Assembly (NCBI GenBank): GCA_964017155.1
Contig: OZ024858.1
Span: 21,258,657-21,322,656 of the forward strand
Reading direction: 5' to 3'
Source: Oasisia sp. SBJ-2009
Lineage: Eukaryota; Annelida; Polychaeta; Sabellida; Siboglinidae
Length of the DNA stretch: 64,000 bases
Positions 20,909 through 33,924 of the stretch are shown here, in pieces. Below the pieces are notes generated by a model that was not told the DNA's origin, did no database searches, and saw nothing but the letters and a program-made list of their open reading frames with translations. A program made the position numbers and the translations under genes. Within the stretch, counting starts at the first letter, position 1. Every line of letters starts with the position of its first letter.

Positions 20909-21073
20909 GACACAGACAGACTGACCAGTGAGGGGGCGTATCCAAGTGAGGGGGCATATCCAAGTGAGGGGGCATATCCAAAGCGAGCATACTCACCGAA
21001 TCGTCACAGCAGTCGGAGGCTGCACTCAGCCGGGAGTGCATCAAACATTGCTGAAAAGGGTCCATCGTCGTGA
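20909..21073 (+). CDS. Coiled-coil protein gene, terminal exon P, copy 1
   Basis: Acceptor GGTCAACAG, 54 codons and TGA. The tail starts DTDRLT, then three tandem copies of SEGAYP (18-bp repeats), then a basic Ser/Arg/Tyr-rich segment (KRAYSPNRHSSRRLHSAGSA) and ends EKGPSS. It is probably disordered. Copy 2 has two SEGAYP copies and M for I near the end. The stop and the 3' UTR are conserved between copies. Confidence 0.88.
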   Translation, partial: DTDRLTSEGAYPSEGAYPSEGAYPKRAYSPNRHSSRRLHSAGSASNIAEKGPSS

Positions 21074-22255
21074 ATCGACAACCAAGTTGGTCATGTGGAC
21101 GGAAGTAGATGGCATCTCTCACCAAGTTTACTGTTTCAGCAGAAGGGCTGAATCGCATCGGGTAAATTTAAGAACATCGGCCGAATGCCGTATTAATCAT
21201 GTGAATTACATGTAAATGAAATAGCTTAAAACTAGTTAGTTTTCGTGTCTGTACCTGATACATTATGACCAATATGTTGCCAAGAAGTGCCACTGGTCTA
21301 TGCAAACTGATGTAAATTACAAGTTTTGATTATGAATTTATTCTGAAAAAAATTGCATAATTCCAGAGGTATATGCCGGGGAGGGGCCATTGAGACTGAG
21401 GGTCTGTACTGTGATCTTTTGTAATGGACCTACTGTTTCTTTGAATATTCAAAAGTGAGTCTACAAATGGAACTCTGACCCTCAACCAAAGCTGTGTAGC
21501 ACCAACAGAATACATTGAATGTAGTATTGTGTATTTCCACTGATAGTATTGTATACTGATAGTATTATATATACTTCCGCTGACAGTATTCTATACTTCC
21601 ACTGATAGTGTTGCATACTTCCACTTATAGTATTGTATACTTCCACATAATTTATATTTATATTTTATATTTTACATAACTGTGCATGCGAGACAAACTG
21701 TTTTATAGAAACTCAACTTATTTATCATCAGGATCAGTGCAGCAGTATTTTAGTATACATTTCAATTTCTGACTCTTTAATGTGGTAAAATGTATGAACG
21801 ACTACCATCTTTATGATGGTATCACTTTTTCATTCACTAGTTTATTATTTATTGCTTAGTTTATTATATGCTTTGTATACGTCGTAAATTTATGATAAAG
21901 CTTGGTACACTGTATACACTATAACTTGCATGCTTTTATAATTGTGATGTTGTTTTGATTTCTTGTAACACAATTGTTATGATTAGTCATATGTAGTAAT
22001 TTTATTTTAAATGTTAAGATAACCATTATTTGTTTCAATTTCCGTCCATCTTGCTTCATTGTATAGTATGCACCTACCTACATGTTATTGTTATATACAA
22101 ATATTGTGTGTTCTCATGGCATACATTTTATTAGTTTATATGATGTGAACTTTTACAACAAACTATACATGTCATGAGGATAAGTTTATTTGTTTGTCCA
22201 TCGGTTGTTGCCACTGTGGCAAATGTCTTGTTAAATAAATTATCAGATATATCGA
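21074..22255 (+). other. Putative 3' UTR, copy 1
   Basis: About 1.2 kb of AT-rich sequence after the stop, ending at a candidate polyadenylation signal AATAAA (about 22233, in TTAAATAAATTATC) followed by a GT-rich stretch. Several earlier A/T-rich hexamers could serve as well. A degenerate TTCCACTGATAGTATTGTATA repeat occurs at 21535-21650. Confidence 0.5.
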
Positions 22256-23290
22256 AGTGCAAGAGTTAGTGGTTATTTCTTTCCTGGTCCAGCTTTACAT
22301 ATGTGTAACTGATATATTAGGGGAGTGGCAGATCTCTCTAACAGATCGATTTTTACACCACCCCCACACACACTTAAATTTTACATAATTAGAAAGCCCT
22401 GCATCTCCCCGTTACGATTATTCCTGTCGTAGAGTTGCGAACTGGTGTAGTTTGCATTAATCCAAGGTCACCATCAATCAATCGATTTTAGAAATTGGGC
22501 ATTTCTGAAAACTTCTTGAACTTCTGCTATTTTATCCTTAATATCAATTTATGTTAACAAATGCAGAATGATCCTATCTGTGCACAATATGTGTATGTGC
22601 CAGGGGTTGAGTAGTGACTAGTAATATAAGTTTTTGTGTAAAAGTACAACATTAATGTGTGTTGAACCCATAAAAACGATTACTTAATAAACATTACCTC
22701 CTGTTGCTATGTTCCATTCCCAAGGCAATCTAGATCCCAAAAATAAATATATGGCTAGAAGAATGAGTGGGCGTAGTGAAGTAAGAATTATACAAATGTC
22801 GGTTTTATATAAAGGTGGAAGGGATTTCAGAATGTATGGTCATGGTTTCATATTGGATTTTTCTTATTTATATGTAACAAAGCAACTAAGAAATTAGATC
22901 AACCGTAACATATTACTATATAGTTTTATATTTATTCTCTAACCTCTCTGCTGTGAACGTTCACATGTTATTTACACAAAGACAATTCCACTCCCTTGGA
23001 AAAAAGATTCAAATTTACTGAAACATAATTGTCAAAACATTTCAAAAATGGCAAACATTACTTTGTTGATACAGTTCATTAAACGCGTACAACATTGCAA
23101 CACTGGGATATGGGCCTTACTTACCCCTTGACTTCTTAATATCATTACTGCAGTCCTCAACATATTCTAAGCTGATCTCTACAAGAGTTATGATTGTTGT
23201 ATTTAACTTGATGACTTGGCAGAACTCTGACGTTGTATATTAATCCCTCTTTGTTTGGCAACATTTATCAAGGCGAAGTTCATATTCCTG
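22256..23290 (+). other. Downstream flank, copy 1
   Basis: No gene supported. The part at 22750-23290 occurs three times in the window (also 49358-49905 and 60279-60826), so it is either part of a dispersed repeat or a second duplication event. A 62-codon open frame there is weakly conserved and not convincing. Confidence 0.55.
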
Positions 23291-23295
23291 CTTAC

Positions 23296-23296
23296 A

Positions 23297-23383
<87 letters not shown>

Positions 23384-23440
23384 TCACTCACTCACTCACT
23401 CTCACCACACACCACCCACCACACACCACACACCAAACGC

Positions 23441-23526
<86 letters not shown>

Positions 23527-23595
23527 ACACCCACACCCACACCCACACACCCACACCCACACACACCGACACACACACACCGACACACACACACC

Positions 23596-23655
<60 letters not shown>
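23296..23655 (+). repeat. (CA)n compound microsatellite, copy 1
   Basis: (CA)n, (CTCA)n, CACCACACC variants, (CACACC)n and CACCGACACA repeats in series. The copy 2 counterpart (49912-50190) has an expanded ACACCGAC octamer instead. Confidence 0.95.
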
Positions 23656-23659
<4 letters not shown>

Positions 23660-24247
23660 TTATAAGTTTGACTACAGTTAATACATTTCTAAGATATCAC
23701 AAAACCACCTGAACTGATGAAATGGAATCAATGTGTGTGCACACAACATGTAGTGTTTGCATAAAGAACACCAGCAGGGTATGAACCTACCACACACAAC
23801 ACTGAACCGACATTACCCTAAACTGTACAAGTGAAACAAAAATGGTTTAGAGAAACATTTAGCAGTGCTTTTGCATTAAAACACAGTATTCTGACTGCAA
23901 TCAGTCACAACTGTATTATGTCACAACTGTATTATTAGAAAATTAATATACAGGTACATCAACTGACAGGAATACATAATAATTAGAACACGATCTGTAA
24001 AAGCATGCACCAACTCATTTTTATGGACAAGCCTGCTAGTTGTGGTTTTGAACTCTTCATATCACGTCATTATAGCTGCCCAACACCTAATTTCAAAGAT
24101 TGTTTTTGGCACAAAAAAATACAAAACGAGTATAACTGTTTCTTTCCTACAAGCATGAGTTATGATTATTAAACCAGAACATGTAGCATCGCCTAACACT
24201 ATCCAAAATGTCCTCTAGTTCGTTATCTTCAATAAAATACTCGCTAG

Positions 24248-24475
<228 letters not shown>

Positions 24476-24479
24476 AATG

Positions 24480-25430
24480 AATAATGTATGTATAATCCTA
24501 CATTATATATAATAAAAAGAAAACTATGCAAGTTCAAAGTATGTTCGACATTTTTGTTATGTGTATTTAATAGTTGTTTTGTTGATGCAGGTGTTATGTA
24601 CACGTATGAAAGGTTGGTAATGTACACGATTATACTGACTGGGTATTTGTATTAAATGTGTTTCTTAATTATTAAGAAACAATATTAATACTAATAATGA
24701 ATATCTCAAAGAAAAGGTTATTCTAGGTAATATTATACCTGTGTAAACTTATACAAACTCATTTTTAAAGGTATCTTAACAATGAATGATCGCAGTTATT
24801 TATTCATACATTCAATGTACTATTATTAATATACCATAGTTATATTTATTTACTTATTGATGACTAAAGACAATGTAATTTATTTTGTATAGTAGAAATG
24901 ATTGTATCTTACAAATGTACTATCAATAAAATATTGATGATTTTATGCATGGTATTAATTCTTTTACAATTATAATTCCAGCCAAAACAGTTATTTGGAT
25001 AAGCGCGATATACGAAAAATATAATAATTATTACTATAGAATGAAAAAATCATGAAATATATCAACAGATATTAAAATAAATATTTTTTAATACAACATA
25101 ATATAATTCCAACATATAATTAGGTACGTCCCCTTGTAGTTACATACAAGGCGACGTATACTTAGGCGTGGTCGTTCCACATTTGAAATGTAAGAGAGTT
25201 CAAGCATTGTTATATCTTTCAATAATATTTACGTACGTACAACAAATTAACTAAAGCTTACCGTGAGGCTGAGTTGTGTACGATTAAAGCTGTTAAAACA
25301 TTTATAATATACCTTAAAATAAGTCAATGTGCTGTTGCGAGTATAACTGTTTCCTACAAGAAAAAAACTTTGAAAAACAAAAGAGAGGGAATGAGGAAGT
25401 GGGAGACACTGGGTATATAGCCTGTAGTAC
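24480..25430 (+). other. AT-rich downstream flank, copy 1
   Basis: No gene recognised. AGTACAATCTA at 25426-25436 is the uninterrupted target of the RTE-like element found in copy 2. Confidence 0.65.
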
Positions 25431-25436
25431 AATCTA

Positions 25437-25930
25437 ATGTAACTAGTTCGGCCAGGGGTACCTCATCGGTTGCTCCTCATAACGTTCCCTGGCACGGTTG
25501 GTCACAATCCTTACTCCCTCACAACTGACCGACTTCCGCCGGAAGTGTTCCTATGGGAGGGAAATTACCTGGCCCAAACCCCGGTTCGCCGCACCGGTTG
25601 TGACCTCCGTAGGATGAGCGTCACTGGTAACCCCTTCCGCCACGTGCGGTCGGAACACTCAGTTGCAGAAGGTAGCCATTTTGTTTGCTTATAAACCCAT
25701 GCCGAGCCTTAGCTGGTGAAATTGTGGTGTCAACTTGTAAAACACGTAAGCTGATATATCTGACGTTATTTATTTTGTAGCATTACATTACAACTTCGCT
25801 TATATGTCATGCTATATCATATAATACATAAAACATGTTAACATGCATAACTATAATTATTAATGTAGACTTAACCAGATTCATGGTTCTATAGCGGAAG
25901 TTGGGCAACAATATGGCGTCGCCGACATTT
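25437..25930 (+). promoter_or_regulatory. GC- and CpG-rich island with ETS-like motifs, copy 1
   Basis: A GC-rich patch in AT-rich surroundings, identical over several hundred bases to 55502-55940. It contains two opposed ETS-type sites (ACTTCCGCCGGAAGTG at 25532-25547), a further GCGGAAGTTG and a YY1-like CAATATGGCGTCGCCG near 25910. That combination is typical of TATA-less housekeeping promoters. A 74-codon open frame (25470-25694) has unusual composition and no recognised domain. I see no first exon on either strand, so promoter function is inference only. Confidence 0.4.
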
Positions 25931-27310
25931 CCTCCTTCATAAAATTAAATAAGGCATTATTTTTAAACGCAGATACATAATACAGTACACCCTACAGTGA
26001 ATAATATAACTCGCCTTGGTATACGAGAATTCATTCATAATTTAAAATAATAAACACAGGTGGATTAAAACATTATTAGTTATTTTCTTTGATAAATAAA
26101 TACAATGCTTACCTACGATTTACATCGACGCAAATCAGCAAGTGGATCCATTCATTACATATAAACTATGTTGCCAAGTAATGTTTTGATTAATGAGAAA
26201 TGTATTATCTGTGTAATTATATTCACAGTAGAATGATGCTAACAGTTATGCATAATGATGATAATGTTTGTCTTCCGTAATGCCTTGCTGGTTTGACTAT
26301 GCATGTTAGCGATACAGAATGTCGACACTGCATGTACCACATGGCAACTAATGTAATGTACTACCAACAGTTGCCGTTCTAAAACAACATTACACACATA
26401 GCCTACCTTAAAGCAATTGTCTGTAGCAGTCGTGGCTCTCTTTTTGGCGTCTAATTGTATATCCCAATGTCTGATGACTCCCCAAACTGCAACATGTGCA
26501 GCTCATTCGAGACCAACTGTCAAACCACATAGAGCGTCAAATGTGTATCGTTTGCTGAAAATCATACGATCCGCTGCACCCGACCCTAAACGAACCATCC
26601 GTAAACACGTGAAGTTGGTCTTGTACTGAAAACCGTGAGAACTGCATTACCACTACAACTGCACTTAAAATTCGACAAATCCATGCTTTCGATCGAACGC
26701 TTAAGTCATTTGTTTGTAGCAACTGTCATGTTCAACGCGACAGTCAATTAGTGCGTTCTTGCGCGGGACCAAGAACATACCATTGTCGGAGGCCGCATGT
26801 CAGTCTAAGAATGTCCACGGCAGTGAAGCATTGTTAAACTGACAATGAAACAAGACAGGTATTACACATGGGCAAATCAAGTTTGCCTTGAATGGCACAA
26901 GCAGCTTCGCTGTTCTTTTCGAATGTGCAAATACCCATGACCGTACCGAATTGCGGTTTAATTAGAATGACGGGAGGGGTGAAAAGGATTGGTTGATGAA
27001 AGTATGGAGGAAGAGGGGTGTAGAGGGACAGTGGGAAGGGAAATAGTAGAGGATAAAGAAAGTGAGGGAGTGGGAGAGGGAGACGGCGAGGGGCCGCCAA
27101 TCAGGGAGGAAGGGAGAAAATGTTGAGTATTTTTAAAAGGAAGTGATGGGGAGATGTAAATCAGAAGAGAGACAGACAAAGAGAAAAAAAAAACCTCACA
27201 AACTTGTTCACTCTGACACATTGTGCATCAGAACGAAAACGGATTGCAGCGCTACTCATTTGTTCATTTCTTTCATCTATTTGCTAAAAATGGACACTGA
27301 ACGGTTTAAA
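25931..27310 (+). other. Downstream flank with purine-rich block, copy 1
   Basis: No gene supported. A G/A-rich stretch at about 26965-27200 (GGAGGAAGAGGGGTGTAGAG and so on) is strongly strand-asymmetric. A 70-codon open frame at 26417-26629 is shared with copy 2 but lacks any recognised domain. Confidence 0.5.
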
Positions 27311-27617
27311 TATTAATAATAATAATAATACAGTTTTTTATATAGCGCTAATTCCCGCATGGCGGATCGTTGCTCTGCACAAGAAATATACTAAATGTAT
27401 ATTAATAAATAGAAATGTAAATTATATAAATTTATATAAATGATATTAATTTTTTGGTTTTAAGATGTACTAGTAAACCCTTGTATGTAAATTATATAAA
27501 TTAATTTAAAATAAATTAAACACTGTTTTTAAGATGAATACTACTAAAACTAGGTACGTAAATTATATAAATTAATATAGAATTAAAACTTTTACTAAAA
27601 CTGTGTACGTTAATATA

Positions 27618-27681
<64 letters not shown>

Positions 27682-27725
27682 CTATAAATTAATCTAAAAC
27701 ATAAACACTGATTAAAACGTGTATG
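27310..27725 (+). repeat. Dispersed AT-rich repeat (TATATAGCGCTAATTCCCGC), copy 1
   Basis: Same element as 3290-3750 in opposite orientation, with (TAA)n at its left end, a (TA)n core at 27612-27674 and the AACACTGATTAAAACGTGTA end. Confidence 0.75.
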
Positions 27726-28725
27726 GCACTAAAATGAAATTCTAAAGCATTGTCCGTCATTTCAAAACAATTTGAATTAATTGAAATCTCTAATAAAAAT
27801 ATATGCCTTTAATTAAACACTTTCTAAACATACACAATGTCCCGGATGCACGAATGTTCACAGGTAATTCAATCCACAGTCGAGGTGCTGCTGCGCCAAA
27901 TCACCAATACACTTCTTTATAATGGTATTCTATATAAGGGATTATATAGATGGGTGATATTAGCACTAACAAACATTATTCTAGTGAGGGGGTAGAGGGA
28001 GGGAAGAAAGGATAAAGGAAGGAGAGGGAGAGAGGGGAGGCTGAGGGAGAGATTAACGGGAGAAAAAAAGAGCGTGCTTATATGTGTAAGAGATTGTGTT
28101 GTGGGGATATAATGTTGTCATCGTCACATTTCTTTTTTGTATTAATCTGCACCCTCCTTCCGAAGAAGACTTTATATTATCATAGATATTACCGATAATA
28201 TAAAGTTTCTTATTGATTTTACAGCAAAAATATAGTATATTATCATCAAACGCGTGCGCAGCGTACACTAACAGTATCACGTCACGTAACCTTTTGCATA
28301 TCACCGGTGTTTCCACACAAAATGGGATCAGTTTGATATAGCATATATGATGCCGCCCATACGTTACCATTATAAATACTATTGGCAATGGTTATGCTTG
28401 ACGAAGGTCACGTGTAGCAATTGATTGTCACGTACACAAACCGCAACGTAACGTTTTGTAAAGTAATCTGATTTTTTATATATATTTTTCATAAAAAAAT
28501 GTAAAAGCAAGATATTTAAAATATTTAAGAATCGCATAATAACTCAGCCTGCGTCTGATCTAACACTTGATCGAAGGAAACATAGACCTCTATTCCAACG
28601 AGTAATACAGTCACAGAAAAAAACACCTACTCCCAATATTTGTATTTACTGTTGGGGTAAAATGTAAAACAGAACCAGATGATCGATGCTGCATAGGTTT
28701 TCTAATAGGAGTAAGCAATGAATGT
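27726..28725 (+). other. Downstream flank, copy 1
   Basis: No gene supported. It contains a second purine-rich patch (27985-28075) and otherwise ordinary AT-rich sequence collinear with 57790-58800. Confidence 0.5.
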
Positions 28726-28730
28726 AACTA

Positions 28731-28906
28731 CGACACACACGTACACGCACACACACGCCACCCCCCCCCCCCCCCGTACACACACGCACACGCGCGCACA
28801 CTCACACTCATCCCCGCCCACCCACGCACACACACGCGCACACGCGCACACACGCACGCACACACACACACACTCACACCCACCCACACACACACACACA
28901 CACACG

Positions 28907-28958
<52 letters not shown>

Positions 28959-29070
28959 CACACACACGCACGCACACACACACACACTCACTCACTCACT
29001 CACTCACTCACTCACACCCACACTCATCCCCGCCCACCCATACACGCACACGCGCGCACGCAAACGCACG

Positions 29071-29108
<38 letters not shown>
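28731..29108 (+). repeat. CA/CACGCA/CACCC compound microsatellite, copy 1
   Basis: Begins with a long C run (about 28757-28774) and continues through CACGCA, (CA)n and (CTCA)n blocks. It is reduced to about 40 bases in copy 2 (58805-58842). Confidence 0.93.
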
Positions 29109-29110
<2 letters not shown>

Positions 29111-29321
29111 GGTAGGAGGTAATGTAAGCTTCATGAAACTTGTCACAGCCCGGGCCATTCTTACGGTTTATCGTGTAGGCCTATTTCGAAAGATAAACAG
29201 GCATTGAGTATATATGGTGGCGGTGGCTGAGCGAGTTGGAAGATGATCGACAAAACAATTGCTCAACACCTGCAAGAGAGACGGGAAGTTCACAGGAAGT
29301 TCAGAACGGGGCTAATTGTCC

Positions 29322-29650
29322 GAATATAGAAAAGAAAGGGAGATGTGCATGACCCGGGAAAACAATTGAGGCATTACGTTGCTAAGCAATATGTTGAGGT
29401 TGCTGGAACGAATTCTGGATGGCAGAATAAAAGCAATAGTGTAAGGGGAAATCGTCGAAGAACAGCTAGAGTTTAGACAAGGAAGAGGAACAACGGATGG
29501 GATGTTTGTCCAGAGATAGGTAATAGAGAAGAAATTGGACGGACAGAAGGATATGGCAATTAGATACATATACCTGGAGAAGGCCTAGGCTATAATCCCA
29601 AGAGAAATGACTATGGGAACACTGGAGTGGGTGGGGGTCCCAGGGGGGGG
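29322..29650 (+). pseudogene. Reverse transcriptase remnant, copy 1
   Basis: Conceptual translation from about 29327 shows RT fingers-and-palm sequence with stops: NN*GITLLSNMLRLLERILD, then EEQLEFRQGRGTTDGMF, then a decayed catalytic-A region (YIYLEKA) and PREMTMGTLEW. The order and spacing match non-LTR reverse transcriptases. No endonuclease, YADD box or 3' end can be recognised. The copy at 59060-59365 has the same first stops, so decay preceded the duplication. Confidence 0.75.
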
Positions 29651-29659
29651 GGAGGTCAG

Positions 29660-30718
<1,059 letters not shown>

Positions 30719-30721
<3 letters not shown>

Positions 30722-30790
30722 TGCCGGTAAAAAGTCATGGAACCATTGGATTTTACTGTTGTTTCTCTATTGTTAAGCTCTGTGGCAGCA
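30719..30790 (+). mobile_element. Tc1/mariner-like terminal sequence
   Basis: Directly after a TA dinucleotide the sequence CAGTGCCGGTAAAAAGTCAT begins. It closely resembles Tc1/mariner-type inverted termini (CAGTGC-GG-AAAAGT). I do not find the matching opposite end or a transposase before copy 2 starts, so this is a solo or truncated end. The (TA)n tract would be a natural target. Confidence 0.5.
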
Positions 30791-31262
30791 TTAAAATCAA
30801 CTTGGCAAAGGACGTGCTGCCACCTATTGGATGCGCCTAAGTTTATATCCTGTTTTGAGTGTTGTTTTGCCTCTGTTTTTGCCATTTTTGCCTAATTTCA
30901 TAAGAACACCCCAATATTGCCGTCCAAAGATCAAGGTAGGCCTCAATTATATCATTAAGTGTTATCTGCTTTCTATGGACTAATGAATCACAATTGACTG
31001 TCTAAACTGTATGTGGGCAATAATAGGGTACTTTGGTGTATTACCGGAGCAATATTTGGTATAAAGTGTCAATATTAATTAATAATTATTAATTATCAAT
31101 ATTTATTAAGAAAAATAGTGAATAAATCCAATTTTCAATACAATAAGAGCTAATTATATGGTAAATATTTGTTTTAATTATTCCATAATAATATTTATTA
31201 TATATTTGTAATAAATTATGCATATAAATTTAATTTAAAAGTAATAAATAACTTATTTGCTA
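30791..31262 (+). other. Unique spacer between duplication copies
   Basis: About 470 bases of AT-rich sequence that I cannot match elsewhere in the window. It separates the end of copy 1 from the start of copy 2. Confidence 0.6.
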
Positions 31263-31454
31263 ATTTTCAACGAAACGTTGACTGCTTAGTAACCATAGAC
31301 ATTAGTTCAGGTCTCCATGGTAACAAAACGTTGACTGCTTAGTAACAAAATACACATTCAGCTGAAAGCTTAAAATCTTAATTTTACAGTAATTTTCATT
31401 TCGTTGAAAACTATATTTTCTATCACAGAATTTACCTACGGTTAAAAAACACTG

Positions 31455-31850
31455 TGCATGATGTCATGATACTCATGGCGTCATGATGTCATGATACTCA
31501 TGGCATCATGACGTCATGATACTCACGGCGTCATGATGTCATGATACGGCGTCATGACGTCATGATACTTACGGCATCATGATGTCATGATACTCATGGC
31601 GTCATGACGACATGATACTCACGGCATCATGATGTCATGATACTCACGGCATCATGACGTCATGATACTCATGGCATCATGACGTCGTGATACTCATGGC
31701 ATCATGATGTCGTGATACTCATGCCATCATGATGTCATGATACTCATGGCAGCATGATGTCATGATACTCATGGCAGCATGATGTCATGATACTCGTGGC
31801 ATCATGACGCCATGATACTCGTGGCATCATGACGCCATGATACTAATGGT
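31455..31850 (+). repeat. Minisatellite CATGATACTCATGGCATCATGACGT, copy 2
   Basis: Roughly 16 units of about 24 bp, homologous to 8465-8860 but with a shorter unit, so each copy amplified its own variant. Confidence 0.88.
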
Positions 31851-31914
31851 GTCGGTGTCACACTGCTTCTGCCAGTCTGCCCCTGCTGTCTGTGATACTT
31901 GATGTTGTGTCCAG

Positions 31915-31998
31915 GAGTCGTCTGAGCGGGCTCTGCAACTACAGCAACTGGAGGATGAAGTGACGAGTCTCAGACACAACCTGGAGGATAGAGACCAT
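31915..31998 (+). CDS. Coiled-coil protein gene, exon I, copy 2
   Basis: 28 codons, phase 0-0, acceptor TTGTGTCCAG, donor GACCAT|GTGAGA. The donor exon base is T rather than the G of copy 1, which weakens it slightly. The peptide ESSERALQLQQLEDEVTSLR plus HNLEDRDH keeps the heptads. Confidence 0.83.
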
Positions 31999-32375
31999 GT
32001 GAGACTGACACTGAGACAGAGACATGTCTTCTAAACATGTTTGTAGATAGTGTAGTATAGAGACCAGGTGAGACTGAGAGAGAGACATGTCTTCTAAACA
32101 TGTTTGTAGATAGTGTAGTATAGAGACCAGGTGAGATTGAGACTGATACATGTCTTCTAAACACGTTTGTAGATAGTATAGTATAGAGATCAGGTGAGAC
32201 TGAGACTGAGACATGTCTTCTAAACATGTTTGTAGATAGTGTAGTATAGAGACCAGGTGAGACTGAGACAGAGACATGTCTTCTAAACATGTTTGTAGAT
32301 AGTGTAGTATGGAGACCAGGTGAGACTGCGACATGTCTTCTAAAGGTGTTTGTTGATAGTGTAGTATAGAGACAA
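31990..32375 (+). repeat. Donor-containing minisatellite, copy 2
   Basis: About six units of the same repeat as 8991-10065, including the exonic one. Intronic units carry the stronger GACCAG|GTGAGA form that the exon itself lacks in this copy. Confidence 0.93.
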
Positions 32376-32743
32376 GTTTGTACCCAGCTTTTTCGTATAA
32401 TGAGTTATTATTAGGAGCTGTCTGAATTTATCATGTAGCTGGTCAACTGTAGAAAACTAATGAGCAACTTACAAAATTATATCTGAGACGGCTCAAACAA
32501 ATTCTCCTTTAGTAGTTAAATATAAACAAACGCGCAAGATTTACAGGTGAGAATATACAATGTTTGAAGTTATGTTTCTTTTGATAAAGAATGAAATGAA
32601 AAATAATTCCTTTTACAGTGTTGCCTTGTGACACCGTGAACCAATTTAACTGCGGGTCTTTTACGCGGTAGGCAATTATTAGATTACTTTATAATAATCA
32701 CTGCTGAATGGTCCACCTTTGTAATTCATTGTTTACTCACCAG
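32376..32743 (+). other. Intron I remainder, copy 2
   Basis: Non-repetitive, collinear with 10070-10437. No feature. Confidence 0.6.
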
Positions 32744-32884
32744 GAGGTTCGTCAGATTAGAGAGAAGTCGGCTGCTGAGATTGCCGACCTTGAAGGCATC
32801 GCCCACGCGCACTACAGCCGAGCCAATCGGCTTGGAGACGAACTCAACTATCTGAGAGCGGAACACTTGGAAATAGTGCGGCGG
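32744..32884 (+). CDS. Coiled-coil protein gene, exon J, copy 2 (intact)
   Basis: 47 codons, phase 0-0, acceptor TCACCAG, donor CGGCGG|GTATGT. The peptide EVRQIREKSAAEIADLEGIA continues HAHYSRANRLGDELNYLRAE and ends HLEIVRR, a clean helix. This is the intact form against which the copy 1 deletion is recognised. Confidence 0.87.
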
Positions 32885-32929
32885 GTATGTTACCTCTTAT
32901 TCCTACGCCAAGCCAGTGGGTAGAGCGGT

Positions 32930-32962
32930 GCCACACACACATTCGCACACACCACACACACA

Positions 32963-33038
<76 letters not shown>

Positions 33039-33046
33039 CACGCACG

Positions 33047-33080
<34 letters not shown>
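32930..33080 (+). repeat. (CACG)n/(CA)n microsatellite, copy 2
   Basis: CACGCACG tetranucleotide repeats with (CA)n ends. It sits where copy 1 has the 18-bp minisatellite, the (CA)n tract and the LINE. Confidence 0.94.
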
Positions 33081-33082
<2 letters not shown>

Positions 33083-33226
33083 TGAATGTACAAAACACAT
33101 TTATGTACTTTTGACAACACTCCTGTCCCTGTCTGCTCCTGGCCCAGCTGGTTGTGGCCCACCAAATGACCCGATGTCCCTGTCTGTCCCTGTTGTCCCC
33201 TGATCCCACCCGTCTCTTCCCTCCAG

Positions 33227-33307
33227 CTGCAATCCCAGGAGGAACTGTCCAGCCGGGAACATAAACTGGAGGACACACTGCGAGAACTCAAGGACGATAT
33301 CAAAACA
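33227..33307 (+). CDS. Coiled-coil protein gene, exon K, copy 2
   Basis: 27 codons, phase 0-0, acceptor TTCCCTCCAG, donor AAAACA|GTGAGT. Identical to copy 1 except for one conservative change (E to D four residues from the end). Confidence 0.86.
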
Positions 33308-33369
33308 GTGAGTGACACTCTTGATCTGCCTGGTCCGCGGCTCACACTTCTCATTCTGTTCTCTGTCAC

Positions 33370-33660
33370 TGGTGTTGTCATCACTGCTGTTGTCTCTTAC
33401 GTTGTTGCCATCACTGCTGTTGTCTCTTACGTTGTTGTCATCACTGCTGTTGTCTCTTACGTTGTTGTCATCACTGCTGTTATCTCTTACGTTGTTGTCA
33501 TCACTGCTGTTATCTCTTATGTTGTTGTCATCACTGCTGTTATCTCTTACTTTGTTGTCATCACTGCTGTTATCTCTTGTGTAGTTGTCATCACTGCTGT
33601 TATCTCTTGTGTTGTTGTCATCACTGCTGTTATCTCTTGTGTTGTTGTCATCACTGGTGT
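33370..33660 (+). repeat. 30-bp minisatellite, copy 2
   Basis: About 10 units of the repeat seen 26 times in copy 1, here mainly the TTATCTCTTACGTTGTTGTC and TCTCTTGTGTTGTTGTC types. Confidence 0.93.
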
Positions 33661-33924
33661 TGACAGATCTATTTTCACGATATGCAAACCGAAATCAGTC
33701 AAGCAATTGATCGATAATTGAATTCTGAAACTGGAGGACCAAGCATTTAAACAAAAGGCTGTAGAATATTTGGGAACAGGGATAATAGGTGACTTTTTGA
33801 AGCAATGGGGGATTTTACATTGGGATATAGCCCAGACACCATATCAACATGTCACCCTATTACCAGACACCCCATCAGCCTGTCACCCTATTGCCCAGAC
33901 ATCCTATTATCCTGTCACCCTCTA

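Noticed and set aside
25470..25694. 74-codon open frame, identical in both copies, considered as a small gene
   Set aside because: Identity extends well beyond the frame and the composition looks like a CpG island rather than a protein, so it was kept only as a regulatory candidate.
26417..26629. 70-codon open frame shared by both copies (also 56478-56690), considered as a transposase relic
   Set aside because: Conservation is expected from the duplication, and I could not see a convincing transposase motif in any frame of this neighbourhood.
29215..29260. tRNA-like head GGCGGTGGCTGAGCGAGTTGG considered as a tRNA or SINE
   Set aside because: An A-box-like sequence is present, but no B box or acceptor stem follows at the right distance.
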